From the NCBI RefSeq assembly GCF_004402235.1, contig NZ_SOFS01000007.1, forward strand, positions 83,946 to 147,945: a DNA stretch of 64,000 nt, given 5' to 3'. Position 1 is the stretch's first letter. The number at the start of each line of letters is the position of its first letter. The position numbers and the translations under genes are program-made. The notes under the pieces were generated by a model. That model ran no database searches, was not told the origin of the DNA, and saw only the letters and a list, made by a program, of their open reading frames with translations. Positions 17,566 through 26,124 of this stretch are shown in pieces. This DNA is from Cryobacterium glucosi. GTDB lineage: Bacteria > Actinomycetota > Actinomycetes > Actinomycetales > Microbacteriaceae.

Positions 17566-17591
17566 GAACTCTGTTCAGCCGGGTGTAGCAT
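17566..17591 (+). promoter_or_regulatory. IclR-type operator and -10 box of the transporter promoter
   Basis: GAACTCTGTTC at 17566-17576, identical to the operator at 12084-12094, followed 10 bp later by TAGCAT (17586-17591). It lies upstream of the MFS transporter at 17691. Confidence 0.72.
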
Positions 17592-17690
17592 CATTCCTAC
17601 GGGCACAGACGCCCGCATCGACGCCTCGACTTGGGTGAATTCCGAGTAATTCATTCGACTCAGGGGTCATCCAATGGAGGGTGAGACATC

Positions 17691-19109
17691 GTGAGCAGTG
17701 AGAATCAACCGGGCGGTTCCAGTGGGGCTTCGGATCCGGATTACGCGGCGAATCTTCGTCGGGCCACTTTGGCATCAAGCGTGGGCAGTGCGCTGGAATA
17801 TTACGACTTCGCCCTGTACGGGCTCGCGTCGGCCCTGATCTTCAGCAAGGTATTCTTCTCCAACCTCACACCTGCCGTTGCCCTGGTCGCGAGCTTCGCC
17901 ACCTTTGGGGTGGCCTTCGCCGCACGTCCACTCGGGGGGCTTTTCTTCGGCACGATCGGCGACAAGCTCGGTCGTAAATGGGTTCTACTCACGACGATCG
18001 CCATCATGGGTGGCGCATCCACTCTCGTCGGCGTCTTGCCGACCTATGAGCAGGCCGGCCTGTGGGCCCCGGCTCTCCTGGTCTTGCTCCGGCTCTTGCA
18101 AGGCTTCGGTGCTGGCGCCGAACAGGCGGGCGCGACGGTCCTTATGGCCGAATACGCACCCGTTCGCCGACGCGGCTTCTTCGCGGCCCTCCCCTTCATT
18201 GGGATTCAGGCAGGAACCTTGCTTGCCGCGGGAGTGTTCGTCGACCTCGGCACCCTCCCCACGGAGGTCCTGCTCGCGGGAGTGTGGCGCATTCCCTTCC
18301 TCGCCTCCATCCTGCTCATCGGTGTCGCCGTCTTCATCCGGATGCGCCTGCGGGAAAGCCCGACATTCATCACTCTCGAAAAGCAGGATCAGGTTGCCGA
18401 GAGTCCCCTCCGCGAGGTTTTCCGCGGCTCATTCCCCTCGGTTCTGCGTGGAATCGGCCTGCGGATGGCGGAGAACGGGGGCTCCTATATCTTCAGCACT
18501 CTCGCCGTGAGTTTCGTGGTCACAACCGTTGGAGTCGGCACGTGGATCGGCCCGCTCGCCGTCGCGGTTGGATCGTTGGTCGGGATGGTGACGGTTCCGT
18601 TCGCCGGTCACCTCTCTGATCGCTTCGGACGGGTCCCCGTCTACCGGTTCGGCGCGGCGGTCCTTCTGGTGCTTGCCTTCCCCGGCTGGTGGCTGCTGTC
18701 GCTCGGAAACCCTGTAATCGTCATCATCGTGATCGCCGTTGCAATCGGCCTCGGAGTCAACACCATGCTCGGCGCGCAGTGCGCGCTCCTTCCTGAAATG
18801 TTCGGCAACCAACACCGGTATCTCGGTGTTGCGACGTCACGGGAATTCAGTGCCATCCTTGCCGGCGGGATCGCGCCGGTCCTCGGTGCTTTCCTCATCG
18901 GCGCCAGCGGTGGGGCCTGGTGGCCGCTGGCCATCTATGTCTTCATCCTCGCCGCGATCACGTTCGCAACGACTTTCGTGACACCCGAGACCCGCGGCCG
19001 TGACCTGACGCTTCTCAACGACGCACTGTTCGACAGCGCGGTTCAGGTTGAGACACGTCCCGAACACATGGTGTCGCACAAGGAATTCCTCGCACGTGTC
19101 GGCAGCTGA
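17691..19109 (+). CDS. MFS metabolite:proton symporter (MHS family)
   Basis: 472 residues, 12 predicted helices. SSVGSALEYYDFALYGLASALIFSKVFF at helix 1, RPLGGLFFGTIGDKLGRKWVLL (the MFS loop 2-3 motif) and LLRLLQGFGAGAEQAGATVLMAEYAP are typical of the ShiA/KgtP/proP metabolite:H+ symporter branch. The GTG start follows GGAGGGTGAG. It is under the IclR-type operator at 17566 and precedes an FAH-family hydrolase, so it likely imports the acid metabolised by the cluster. Confidence 0.87.
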   Translation: MSSENQPGGSSGASDPDYAANLRRATLASSVGSALEYYDFALYGLASALIFSKVFFSNLTPAVALVASFATFGVAFAARPLGGLFFGTIGDKLGRKWVLLTTIAIMGGASTLVGVLPTYEQAGLWAPALLVLLRLLQGFGAGAEQAGATVLMAEYAPVRRRGFFAALPFIGIQAGTLLAAGVFVDLGTLPTEVLLAGVWRIPFLASILLIGVAVFIRMRLRESPTFITLEKQDQVAESPLREVFRGSFPSVLRGIGLRMAENGGSYIFSTLAVSFVVTTVGVGTWIGPLAVAVGSLVGMVTVPFAGHLSDRFGRVPVYRFGAAVLLVLAFPGWWLLSLGNPVIVIIVIAVAIGLGVNTMLGAQCALLPEMFGNQHRYLGVATSREFSAILAGGIAPVLGAFLIGASGGAWWPLAIYVFILAAITFATTFVTPETRGRDLTLLNDALFDSAVQVETRPEHMVSHKEFLARVGS

Positions 19110-19150
19110 CGCAGCTTCTCTCCTCATTCGACCAAATCAGAAAGCACAGC

Positions 19151-19888
19151 ATGCGGATAGCACGACTCGAAACTCCAGAAGGGCCCCGCTCTGCGGTGGC
19201 CGTGGACGATCGTTGGGACTTCATCATCGATCCTTTCGCCCGGGAAATCATCTTCACCGGGGACTCGACACCCATGGACGGTGCCGTGCTCCTTGCCCCG
19301 GTGCAACCCGGCCTCGTCGTCGGAATTGCTCATAACCTCACCAACAACAACCACGTCCTGCCCATTCAGGCCTGGCAGAAATCGGCACACACCGTCGCGG
19401 GGCCTGGCGACGAGATCCTGGCTCAGCGTGGCGTGGGAACGGTCAACGTCGAAGGAGAACTTGCCGTCGTCATCGGGCGATCGGCTACCGCGCTCACTGT
19501 AGAAAACGCCTTCGACTACGTTCTCGGATTCACGGTCGCGAACGACGTGACGAACGTCGATCAGGTGCCCGTCGACGAAAAGAACTTCCAGAGCAAAAGT
19601 GGAGTCAACTACACACCGCTCGGCCCCTGGATCGAGACCGAGGTGGCCGACCCCGAGAACGTGAGCACAGAGGTCGCGATCAACGGTGAGGTGCGCGCCC
19701 GGTCCGGGTCGTTCAACCTCCCGTCGAGTGTTGCCGCGACACTCGCATACGTGACGCGCTGGCTCACCCTGGAACCCGGGGATGTGATCATGACCGGTGC
19801 TCCGAACACCTTTGTCGCCGTTCATCCCGGTGATCGCGTCGACATCACTCTCGAGGGGATCGGAACGCTCAGCAGCACCGTCGGCTGA
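19151..19888 (+). CDS. Fumarylacetoacetate hydrolase family protein
   Basis: 245 residues. Metal-binding acidic triad in VNVEGELAVVIG (E..E) and ANDVTNVDQ (D), plus LEPGDVIMTGAPN near the C-terminus, the FAH fold signature. Members hydrolyse or decarboxylate beta-keto acids and acylpyruvates, or act as 2-keto-3-deoxy sugar-acid hydratases. Co-transcription with the symporter (41-nt gap) suggests a 2-keto-acid from the imported sugar acid. A strong terminator follows. Confidence 0.87.
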   Translation: MRIARLETPEGPRSAVAVDDRWDFIIDPFAREIIFTGDSTPMDGAVLLAPVQPGLVVGIAHNLTNNNHVLPIQAWQKSAHTVAGPGDEILAQRGVGTVNVEGELAVVIGRSATALTVENAFDYVLGFTVANDVTNVDQVPVDEKNFQSKSGVNYTPLGPWIETEVADPENVSTEVAINGEVRARSGSFNLPSSVAATLAYVTRWLTLEPGDVIMTGAPNTFVAVHPGDRVDITLEGIGTLSSTVG

Positions 19889-19905
19889 TCGTCAACCGGG
19901 AAGTC

Positions 19906-19958
19906 CCGGAGCCCGGATGCTCGCCCTGCAGGCTGCAGGGCGAGCACCCGGGCTCCGG
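19906..19958 (+). terminator. Long hairpin terminator closing the sugar-acid cluster
   Basis: Two 25-nt arms (19906-19930 and 19934-19958) pair with a single mismatch and a 3-nt loop. Confidence 0.85.
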
Positions 19959-20014
19959 CATGTCACGCACCGAGGGCCTTGACCCGCACTGAACAAGTGT
20001 TTAGCATGTTGAAC

Positions 20015-20737
20015 ATGCGTACAGCTCGTCCCTCTCCACCGGAGGACCTCACGGCGCGCGCCTTGATCCGGGATGCCGCGATCGTTCATTTCGCTCAGGA
20101 CGGCTTCCGCAAATCGAGCCTGCGGGCGATCGCCGCCACCGCCGGCGTGAGCGCGAGCCTCGTCGTGCATCACTTCGGCAGCAAGGAGCGCCTCCGCGGG
20201 GAGTGCGATGAATTCGTGATCGGCACCATGCTGGCCGCGGCCCGCGACAAGGCGAGCCCGGCGGGACTCCAGGCCGTGATCCAGGGATACCTCGCGAACC
20301 CCGCGGAATACGAGGTCGACGTCGCCTACCTGTCGCGGGCGATCGCGGAGGAGACGGCGGCCGGCCGGACCTTCGTGGACACGATCGTCGACGAGACCGA
20401 GGCGATCATCCGGGCCGGAATCGCGGACGGAACCATGAACCCCTCCTCCGACCCGCGCGCGGTGGCGGTCCTGATCGCGACGACGAGCCTGGCGATGATG
20501 ACGATGAGCGCACACCTCGCCCGGTCGCTCGGCTTCGAGGGCCTGGGTCTCGGCCAGGAGACGATGCGGCGGCTCGCGCTGCCGTCGGTCGAGCTGTACA
20601 CCCACGGGCTCTACACCGACGAGACCGTGCTGAACGTCACCCGGAAGGCGCTCGCGGCAACGCCGGAGCCCGCTGCGGCACCCCCGGCAGAGCCCATGCC
20701 GGCCCAGGAATACCCCAGTCGAGAGGACACCCGATGA
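20015..20737 (+). CDS. TetR family transcriptional regulator
   Basis: 240 residues. N-terminal helix-turn-helix (ALIRDAAIVHFAQDGFRKSSLRAIAATAGVSASLVVHHFGSKERL). The ligand domain ends in a Pro/Ala-rich tail. I start it at the ATG 7 nt after TAGCAT, a leaderless arrangement; the TTG 36 nt upstream would overlap that -10 box. An imperfect inverted repeat (AACAAGTG ... CATGTT) spans the same -10 and is a candidate self-operator. The stop overlaps the ABC ATPase start (ATGA), so it is co-transcribed with the exporter it probably controls. Confidence 0.87.
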   Translation: MRTARPSPPEDLTARALIRDAAIVHFAQDGFRKSSLRAIAATAGVSASLVVHHFGSKERLRGECDEFVIGTMLAAARDKASPAGLQAVIQGYLANPAEYEVDVAYLSRAIAEETAAGRTFVDTIVDETEAIIRAGIADGTMNPSSDPRAVAVLIATTSLAMMTMSAHLARSLGFEGLGLGQETMRRLALPSVELYTHGLYTDETVLNVTRKALAATPEPAAAPPAEPMPAQEYPSREDTR

Positions 20738-21792
20738 GTCACGTCGAAACAGCGAGCTGGCCACATCCCGGGGCGTCGTCCCCGCCCACGGATGCCGCGA
20801 TCCAGGCCGTCGAGATCACCAAGCGCTTCGGCAGCACCCAGGCCCTCCATGGTGTGACCTTCACGGTTCCCCGCGGCAGCGTCTTCGGCGTGATCGGCCC
20901 CAACGGAGCGGGCAAGACCACGACCATGCGCGCCCTGCTCGACATCATCCGGCCGAGCTCCGGGCACGCGACCGTTCTCGGCACCGACTCGCGCAACGCC
21001 GGCCCCGAGTTGCGCCGGCGGATCGGCTTCCTGCCCGGAGAACTCATCCTCGAGGGCCGCATCACCGGACGAAAGCTCCTGCAGCACTACGCCGACATCT
21101 CCGGTCCCGTCCGCACCGGGCACATCGAAGAACTCGCCGAACGGTTCCATCTCGACCTCGCACAGCCGGTGCGCAAGCTCTCCCGCGGCAACAAGCAGAA
21201 GCTCGGCATCGTGCAGGCGTTCATGCACGAGCCGGAACTCCTCGTGCTCGACGAACCGACGAGCGGGCTCGACCCCCTGATGCAGCAGGAGTTCCTGCTG
21301 CTCGTCAAGGAGGCCCGCGACGCCGGCCAGACCGTATTCCTGTCCTCGCATGTGATCAGCGAGATCCAGCAGGCCGCCGACGAGGTCGCGATCCTCCGGG
21401 ACGGGCGCATCATCACCGTCGCGAGTGTCGAGGCACTGCGCCAAACGGCCGTGCGTCACTTGCGGATGACGGCCACCGGCATCCGCCCCGCCGACCTCTC
21501 CGAGCGGCTGGGCCGGCTCGACGGCATGGCCGGGCTCGTCTGCATGGCCGTCACCAGCCCCGCTGGGGCCGCAGCCACCGAGGCGACCGCAACCCTCGAG
21601 GGTGCGATCCAGCCCTTCATCCAGGCCGTCTCCACGCTCGACCTCACGGATCTCGTTCTCGAGGAACCCGACCTCGAGGAATCCGTGCTCGCGCTCTACA
21701 CCGCGCCGGAGGATTCCGCAGAGTCGCACAGGGCCTCCCGGGCGACCCGAACCGCCCGCGGGTCCCGAGCGGAAAGGAAGGAACCGAAATGA
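20734..21792 (+). CDS. ABC-2 type exporter ATP-binding protein
   Basis: 352 residues. Walker A GPNGAGKTTT (about 53-62), Q-loop region FLPGELILEG, signature RKLSRGNKQKLGIVQA (LSRGN in place of LSGGQ), Walker B LLVLDEPTSGLDP, H-loop SSHVISEI. The C-terminal extension of about 110 residues is as in NatA-type exporters. It partners the permease at 21789, with a 4-nt overlap. Substrate unknown; TetR control points to drug or stress export. Confidence 0.9.
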   Translation: MSHVETASWPHPGASSPPTDAAIQAVEITKRFGSTQALHGVTFTVPRGSVFGVIGPNGAGKTTTMRALLDIIRPSSGHATVLGTDSRNAGPELRRRIGFLPGELILEGRITGRKLLQHYADISGPVRTGHIEELAERFHLDLAQPVRKLSRGNKQKLGIVQAFMHEPELLVLDEPTSGLDPLMQQEFLLLVKEARDAGQTVFLSSHVISEIQQAADEVAILRDGRIITVASVEALRQTAVRHLRMTATGIRPADLSERLGRLDGMAGLVCMAVTSPAGAAATEATATLEGAIQPFIQAVSTLDLTDLVLEEPDLEESVLALYTAPEDSAESHRASRATRTARGSRAERKEPK

Positions 21793-22616
21793 CCGCGTCC
21801 ACGGAGACGGATGTCCGCCGTGCGCCCCTGCCGATCTTCGGCAAGGCATTCGCAGACGGCCGGCGAGCCCTGCTCGGCTGGGGAATCGGCATCGCGGCGG
21901 CGATCTTCCTCTACCTGCCGCTCTACCCGAGCATGATCGGCACGTCCGAGATGCAGAAGCTCATCGACTCGCTGCCGCGGGCCCTGATCCGTACCCTCAA
22001 TTACGACCAGATCAGCACCGGGGCCGGCTACACCCAGGCGACGGTCTTCGGCCTGATCGGGTTCCTGCTGATGAGCATCGCCTCGATCGGCTGGGGCGCG
22101 GCCATGCTCGGCGGCGACGAGGAATCCGGCCAGCTCGAGCTGACCCTCGCCCACGGCGTCACCCGGGTGCAGGTGGTCGTGGAGCGGTTCGCGGCGCTCG
22201 TGCTGAAGGTCCTGTTGATCACCGCCCTGATGTTCGTGCTCATCGCGCTCCTCAACGGCCCGAGCCAGCTCGGCATCGACGTCGGGTACCTGGCCCAGAC
22301 CTGCCTGCTTTTCGCGGGCCTCGTGCTGCTCTGCGGCAGTGTGGCGATGCTCGGCGGCGCGCTCACGGGCCGCAAGGTGTGGGGCATCGGCGCCGGAGCG
22401 TTCGTCGCGGTCGTCGGCTACGTCTTCAACGCCCTCGGCAACCAGAGCGCCGACCTCGAGTGGTTGCACGGACTCTCGCCCTATTACTGGGCGTTCGGAA
22501 ACTACCCGATGACGAACGGGGCCCCGCCGCTTGCGCTCCTCGCGTTCTACGGCGGTTCCCTGCTCGTCGCGGCGGTGACGGCACTCGTGCTGCGCCAGCG
22601 CGACATTGGCGTCTGA
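21789..22616 (+). CDS. ABC-2 type exporter permease
   Basis: 275 residues, six predicted transmembrane helices. The first extracytoplasmic loop (LYPSMIGTSEMQKLIDSLP) and the AMLGGDEESGQLELTLAHGVTRVQVVVERF coupling segment are typical of ABC-2 permeases in actinobacterial exporters. It overlaps the ATPase gene by 4 nt, the last gene of the TetR-ABC operon. Confidence 0.87.
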   Translation: MTASTETDVRRAPLPIFGKAFADGRRALLGWGIGIAAAIFLYLPLYPSMIGTSEMQKLIDSLPRALIRTLNYDQISTGAGYTQATVFGLIGFLLMSIASIGWGAAMLGGDEESGQLELTLAHGVTRVQVVVERFAALVLKVLLITALMFVLIALLNGPSQLGIDVGYLAQTCLLFAGLVLLCGSVAMLGGALTGRKVWGIGAGAFVAVVGYVFNALGNQSADLEWLHGLSPYYWAFGNYPMTNGAPPLALLAFYGGSLLVAAVTALVLRQRDIGV

Positions 22617-22680
22617 GCGGAGCCGGCAGGCCCCGGCGCGGTAGCGTGAGGCTTTCACCACGTTCAGCAAGGGAGCGCTC

Positions 22681-23568
22681 ATGAAGGTCGTCGTCACCGG
22701 TGCCAACGGAAAAGTCGGTCGGGCCGCCGTCCAGGCGCTGCTCGCAGCCGGCCACGACGTGACGGGGGTCGACCTCGCCCGCCCGGTCTTCGAGCGGGCG
22801 GTGGAGGGCGCGGCGCGCTACCAGATGGCCGACCTGACGGATGCCGGTGAGGCCTTCGCCGTGATCCGCGGAGCCGACGCTGTCGTGCACACCGCCGCGA
22901 TCCCGGACCCGACCGCGAATCCCGCCCACGTCGTGTTCCGCACCAACCTGATGGCGACCTTCAACGTTCTCGAGGCCGCCGTCCGCTTCGGCGTGCCGCG
23001 CTTCGTGAACATCTCGAGCGAGACGGTGCCGGGATTCCTGTTCGCCGAGCGCGGCTTCCTGCCTGAGTATGCGCCCGTCGACGAGGACCACCCGGCGCAC
23101 CCGCAGGACCCGTACGCGCTCACCAAACTCTTCGGGGAGCAGCTGATGGATGCCGCCGTCGCACGTTCGGACATCCGGTGCATCTCCCTGCGGCCGAGCT
23201 GGGTGCAGAACGAGGACAACTACGAGCAGAACCTCGGGCCGCTCGTGCGCGACGCCGCGTTGGCCAGCGGCAACCTGTGGAGCTACACCGATGCATACGA
23301 CCTCGCGGACGCCATCGTGCTCGCCGCCGAATCGGAGCTGCCCGGCCATGAGGTGTTCTACATCGCCGCGCCGGACACTGCAGGCGGGCGCGACTTCGCC
23401 GCGATCCTGCACGAGCACTATGGCGACACGATCCCGCTGCGGCCCCTCTCCCGTCCGGATGCCTCGGGCATCTCGAGCGCGAAGGCGCAGCGCCTGCTCG
23501 GCTGGGCGCCGAAGCGGTCCTGGCGGGACTACCTCGACGCCGACGGTAGGGCGCTGGCGAGCTCGTGA
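22681..23568 (+). CDS. NAD-dependent epimerase/dehydratase family protein
   Basis: 295-residue extended SDR. N-terminal VVVTGANGKVGRAAVQALLAAGH (GxxGxxG), VVHTAAIPDPTANPA, the NISSE strand and catalytic PYALTKLFGEQL (YxxxK). The C-terminus carries substrate-binding residues (PKRSWRDYL). AGGGAGCGCTC precedes the ATG. Relatives act on nucleotide sugars or uronic acids; no context fixes the substrate. Confidence 0.83.
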   Translation: MKVVVTGANGKVGRAAVQALLAAGHDVTGVDLARPVFERAVEGAARYQMADLTDAGEAFAVIRGADAVVHTAAIPDPTANPAHVVFRTNLMATFNVLEAAVRFGVPRFVNISSETVPGFLFAERGFLPEYAPVDEDHPAHPQDPYALTKLFGEQLMDAAVARSDIRCISLRPSWVQNEDNYEQNLGPLVRDAALASGNLWSYTDAYDLADAIVLAAESELPGHEVFYIAAPDTAGGRDFAAILHEHYGDTIPLRPLSRPDASGISSAKAQRLLGWAPKRSWRDYLDADGRALASS

Positions 23569-23604
23569 CCCGCGTTCGTAACACGGAAGAGTTAGGCTGA
23601 CGCC

Positions 23605-24543
23605 ATTCCAGTCTCCGGTACACCCGTCCCCGTCCGTCCCTCCGCCGAGCCGGAAATCGAGCCGACGGGCATCCCCCGTGGCTCCGGTTCCGGCGCCGTC
23701 GTGCTCGGCGCGCACTCCTATCCCGCCGCCCTCGTCGCCCGCGTGCGTGAGGCGACGGATGCCGCCGCGGCGGCCTGCCTGCCCTGGCTCGGCCGGGGCG
23801 ACAAGATCGCCATCGACGACGCGGCCGTCACGGCCATGCGGGACGTGCTCGCCGATGCTCCGTTCCAGGGCACCGTCGTCATCGGCGAGGGCGAAAAGGA
23901 TGCGGCCCCGATGCTGGCCAACGGCGAGGCGCTCGGCCAGGGCGGCGCCCCGCTCTGCGACGTCGCCGTCGACCCGCTCGACGGCACCCGCCTCGCGGCC
24001 TCCGGTCTCCCCGGCTCGATCTGCGTGATCGCGCTCGCCCCCCGCGGCACGATGTTCGATCCCGTCGACGTCTTCTACATGGACAAGCTCATCTGCGGCG
24101 CGGCCGGCCACGGGGTCGTCGACATCCGCCGCCCGATCGCCGAGAACCTCGCCAGGCTCGCCGCCGTCACCGGGGTCGCCGTGAGCGACCTCGTCGTCGT
24201 CGTGCTCGACAAGCCCCGCCACGCGGTGCTCATCGCCGAGATCCTCGCGACCGGCGCCGCGCTCAGGCTCGTCGGAGAGGGCGATATCGTCGCCGCCGTC
24301 GCGGCCGCGACCTCAGGGACCGACGTCGACGTCGTCGTCGGCATCGGTGGGACACCCGAGGGCATCATCGCGGCCTGCGCCGTGCGGGCACTCGGCGGAT
24401 TCATGCAGGGGCGCCTCGCGCCCCAGACGCCCGAGCAGCACGCCGCGGCGCTCGCGGCCGGGCACGACCTCGACCGGGTGCTCGAGCTCGACGACCTCGT
24501 CGCGAGCGAGGCTGTGCTGTTCGTCTCGAGCGCCGTCGGCTGA
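23605..24543 (+). CDS. GlpX-like class II fructose-1,6-bisphosphatase, C-terminally short, possible AUU start
   Basis: Metal-dependent phosphatase of the GlpX family. It has GRGDKIAIDDAAVTAMRD, VVIGEGEKDAAPML (metal Glu), VDPLDGTRL (metal Asp pair) and VGIGGTPEGIIAACA (metal Glu). It stops at VLFVSSAVG, where family members continue about 60 residues. No ATG, GTG or TTG has a ribosome site: GTG at 23701 would cut into the first conserved helix, while ATT at 23605 is in frame and lies exactly 6 nt after TAGGCT, the spacing of leaderless starts here. From ATT it is 312 residues. It may be a second, divergent GlpX rather than the gluconeogenic enzyme. Confidence 0.72.
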   Translation: MPVSGTPVPVRPSAEPEIEPTGIPRGSGSGAVVLGAHSYPAALVARVREATDAAAAACLPWLGRGDKIAIDDAAVTAMRDVLADAPFQGTVVIGEGEKDAAPMLANGEALGQGGAPLCDVAVDPLDGTRLAASGLPGSICVIALAPRGTMFDPVDVFYMDKLICGAAGHGVVDIRRPIAENLARLAAVTGVAVSDLVVVVLDKPRHAVLIAEILATGAALRLVGEGDIVAAVAAATSGTDVDVVVGIGGTPEGIIAACAVRALGGFMQGRLAPQTPEQHAAALAAGHDLDRVLELDDLVASEAVLFVSSAVG

Positions 24544-24548
24544 GCCGG

Positions 24549-24623
24549 CTCAGTCGGAGATTCTCGCGAAACGCCGCTGGGCCGGTCGGCGGATGCGGCG
24601 TGTCGCGAAAATCTCCGACTGAG
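24549..24623. terminator. 29-bp inverted repeat between convergent genes
   Basis: Arms 24549-24577 and 24595-24623 match at 27 of 29 positions (CTCAGTCGGAGATT... against its complement) with a 17-nt loop. It lies between the glpX-like gene and the minus-strand reductase and can act as a terminator for both. Confidence 0.78.
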
Positions 24624-24655
24624 CGCGTGCGCAGGGGCGCGGGGGCGCGGAAACG

Positions 24656-25447
24656 TCAGGCGCCGTCCGCGCCGCCGTACCGCTCGGTCCGGATTCGGGC
24701 GGGATCCCGGCCAGCCCGCACGAGGGCGTCCGCCACGAACTCGACAAAGGGGGTCGCGCCGCACACGAACGTGAGCGCGCTGGTGCCGAGGGTCTGAACG
24801 CTCGCCGCGAGGCCGGTGACGTCAAGGCGGCCGGGTGCGTGGGGCCATCCGCTCGGGGCACGCCGGGTGTACACCCAGTCGAGGTCGAAGCGCGGGGAGA
24901 CCCGGGCGAGCTCCTCGAGTTCGGCGCGGTAGTACGCCATCTCCGGTGAGCGCACCGAGTAGAGCAGGCGGAACGGAGCCGGGTGCGCGGCCGCCTCATG
25001 GGCGCGGATCATGGCCATCAGCGGAACGACGCCGGAGCCGCCGGCGATGAGCTGCACCGGCGCGGGTTCCTCCTCCCGCCAGACGAACCAGCCGCCGATC
25101 GGTCCGCGGATCTCGAGCCGGTCGCCGACATCGAGGCCGCGCACGAGATACGGCGAGACCTCGCCATCGTCGAGTTCCTCAACGGTTGTCTCGAGAACCC
25201 CACCCGGTGCGGCCGAGGCGAGCGAGTACGAGCGCACGGCGGTGTAGCCGTCCGGTGCGGTCAGGCGAACGTCGATGTGCTGGCCCGCGACGAGCTCGGG
25301 CAGCTGGGGCAGGGCGGCTGAGGCGGGCAGCCGCATCCGGATCGTGCGGGCCGTCGGGGTTTCGGCGTAGGCCTCGACGACCAGGGCGTCGTGCCAGTCC
25401 GATGCGTTCCACGTGGAACGGGCGGCGCTCGCCGGGACGTCGCTCAC
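24656..25447 (-). CDS. FAD/NAD(P)-binding oxidoreductase (ferredoxin reductase-like)
   Basis: 263 residues. FAD domain with RSYSLAS (RxYS) at about 90, pyridine-nucleotide motif LIAGGSGVVPLMAMIRAH at about 130, C-terminal FVCGATPFVEFVADALVRAG. No 2Fe-2S domain. Its start overlaps the stop of the molybdoenzyme gene (ATGA), so it is probably the electron partner of that enzyme. Confidence 0.87.
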   Translation of the reverse strand: MSDVPASAARSTWNASDWHDALVVEAYAETPTARTIRMRLPASAALPQLPELVAGQHIDVRLTAPDGYTAVRSYSLASAAPGGVLETTVEELDDGEVSPYLVRGLDVGDRLEIRGPIGGWFVWREEEPAPVQLIAGGSGVVPLMAMIRAHEAAAHPAPFRLLYSVRSPEMAYYRAELEELARVSPRFDLDWVYTRRAPSGWPHAPGRLDVTGLAASVQTLGTSALTFVCGATPFVEFVADALVRAGRDPARIRTERYGGADGA

Positions 25448-26037
25448 CAGTACCGTTCTTCACGCCAGGGGTCGCCGTGCATGTGGTACCCGTTCTGCTC
25501 CCAGAAACCGGGATCGTTGCGGGTCGACAGCTCAATGCTCCGCACCCACTTCGCGCTCTTCCAGAAGTACAGCGAGGGCACGAGCAGCCGGGCAGGGCCG
25601 CCGTGCTCCGGAGCCAGCGGGGCGCCGTCGAACTGGTGCGCCACCCAGGCCTTGCCGCCGCGCAGCTCGTCGAGCGGCACATTGGTCGTGTACCCGCCGT
25701 AACTGCGGGCCATCGCGAACCCGGCCCCGGTGTCGACGCCCTCGAGCAGCGTGTCGAGGGAGACGCCGCGCCAGCCGGTGCCGAACTTCGACCAGCTCGT
25801 CACACAGTGGATGTCGACGGTCACGTCTTCCTGCGGCAGCGCCTGGAACTCGTCCCAGGTCCAGGTGGTCATCAGCCCGGACTCGCTCGTGATGCTGAAG
25901 CGCCACTCCTCGGTGGACACCCGCGGGGTGGGTCCGATCGAGAGTACCGGGAAGTCCGTGACGAGGTGCTGTCCCGGCGGCAGCCCGGGGACGGGTTCGC
26001 GGCGACGGCCCATGAAACCGGGCGAAAAGAGACCCAT
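25444..26037 (-). CDS. Sulfite oxidase-like molybdopterin oxidoreductase
   Basis: 197 residues covering only the oxidoreductase molybdopterin domain. The molybdenum-ligating Cys is C78 in DIHCVTSWSKFGTGWRGVSLDTLL; RSYGGYTTNVPLDEL and HGGPARLLVPSLYFWKSAKWVRSIEL are also typical. There is no twin-arginine signal and no C-terminal dimerisation domain, so it should be cytoplasmic, unlike MsrP. The ATG at 26037 has TGGAGGAG. Operon with the downstream FAD reductase. Confidence 0.88.
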   Translation of the reverse strand: MGLFSPGFMGRRREPVPGLPPGQHLVTDFPVLSIGPTPRVSTEEWRFSITSESGLMTTWTWDEFQALPQEDVTVDIHCVTSWSKFGTGWRGVSLDTLLEGVDTGAGFAMARSYGGYTTNVPLDELRGGKAWVAHQFDGAPLAPEHGGPARLLVPSLYFWKSAKWVRSIELSTRNDPGFWEQNGYHMHGDPWREERYW

Positions 26038-26124
26038 GGCGACTCCTCCAGAGATGCGATTGCCGGATTCGCACAGCCTAGCGGCGCGATTGTCAGGACG
26101 CACCTGCCGGAATACCCTGAGCAC

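Noticed and set aside
22426..24222. 598-residue minus-strand ORF across the epimerase and glpX-like genes
   Set aside because: Low-complexity Arg/Gly/Glu/His sequence with no family motif. Both plus-strand genes have clear motifs.
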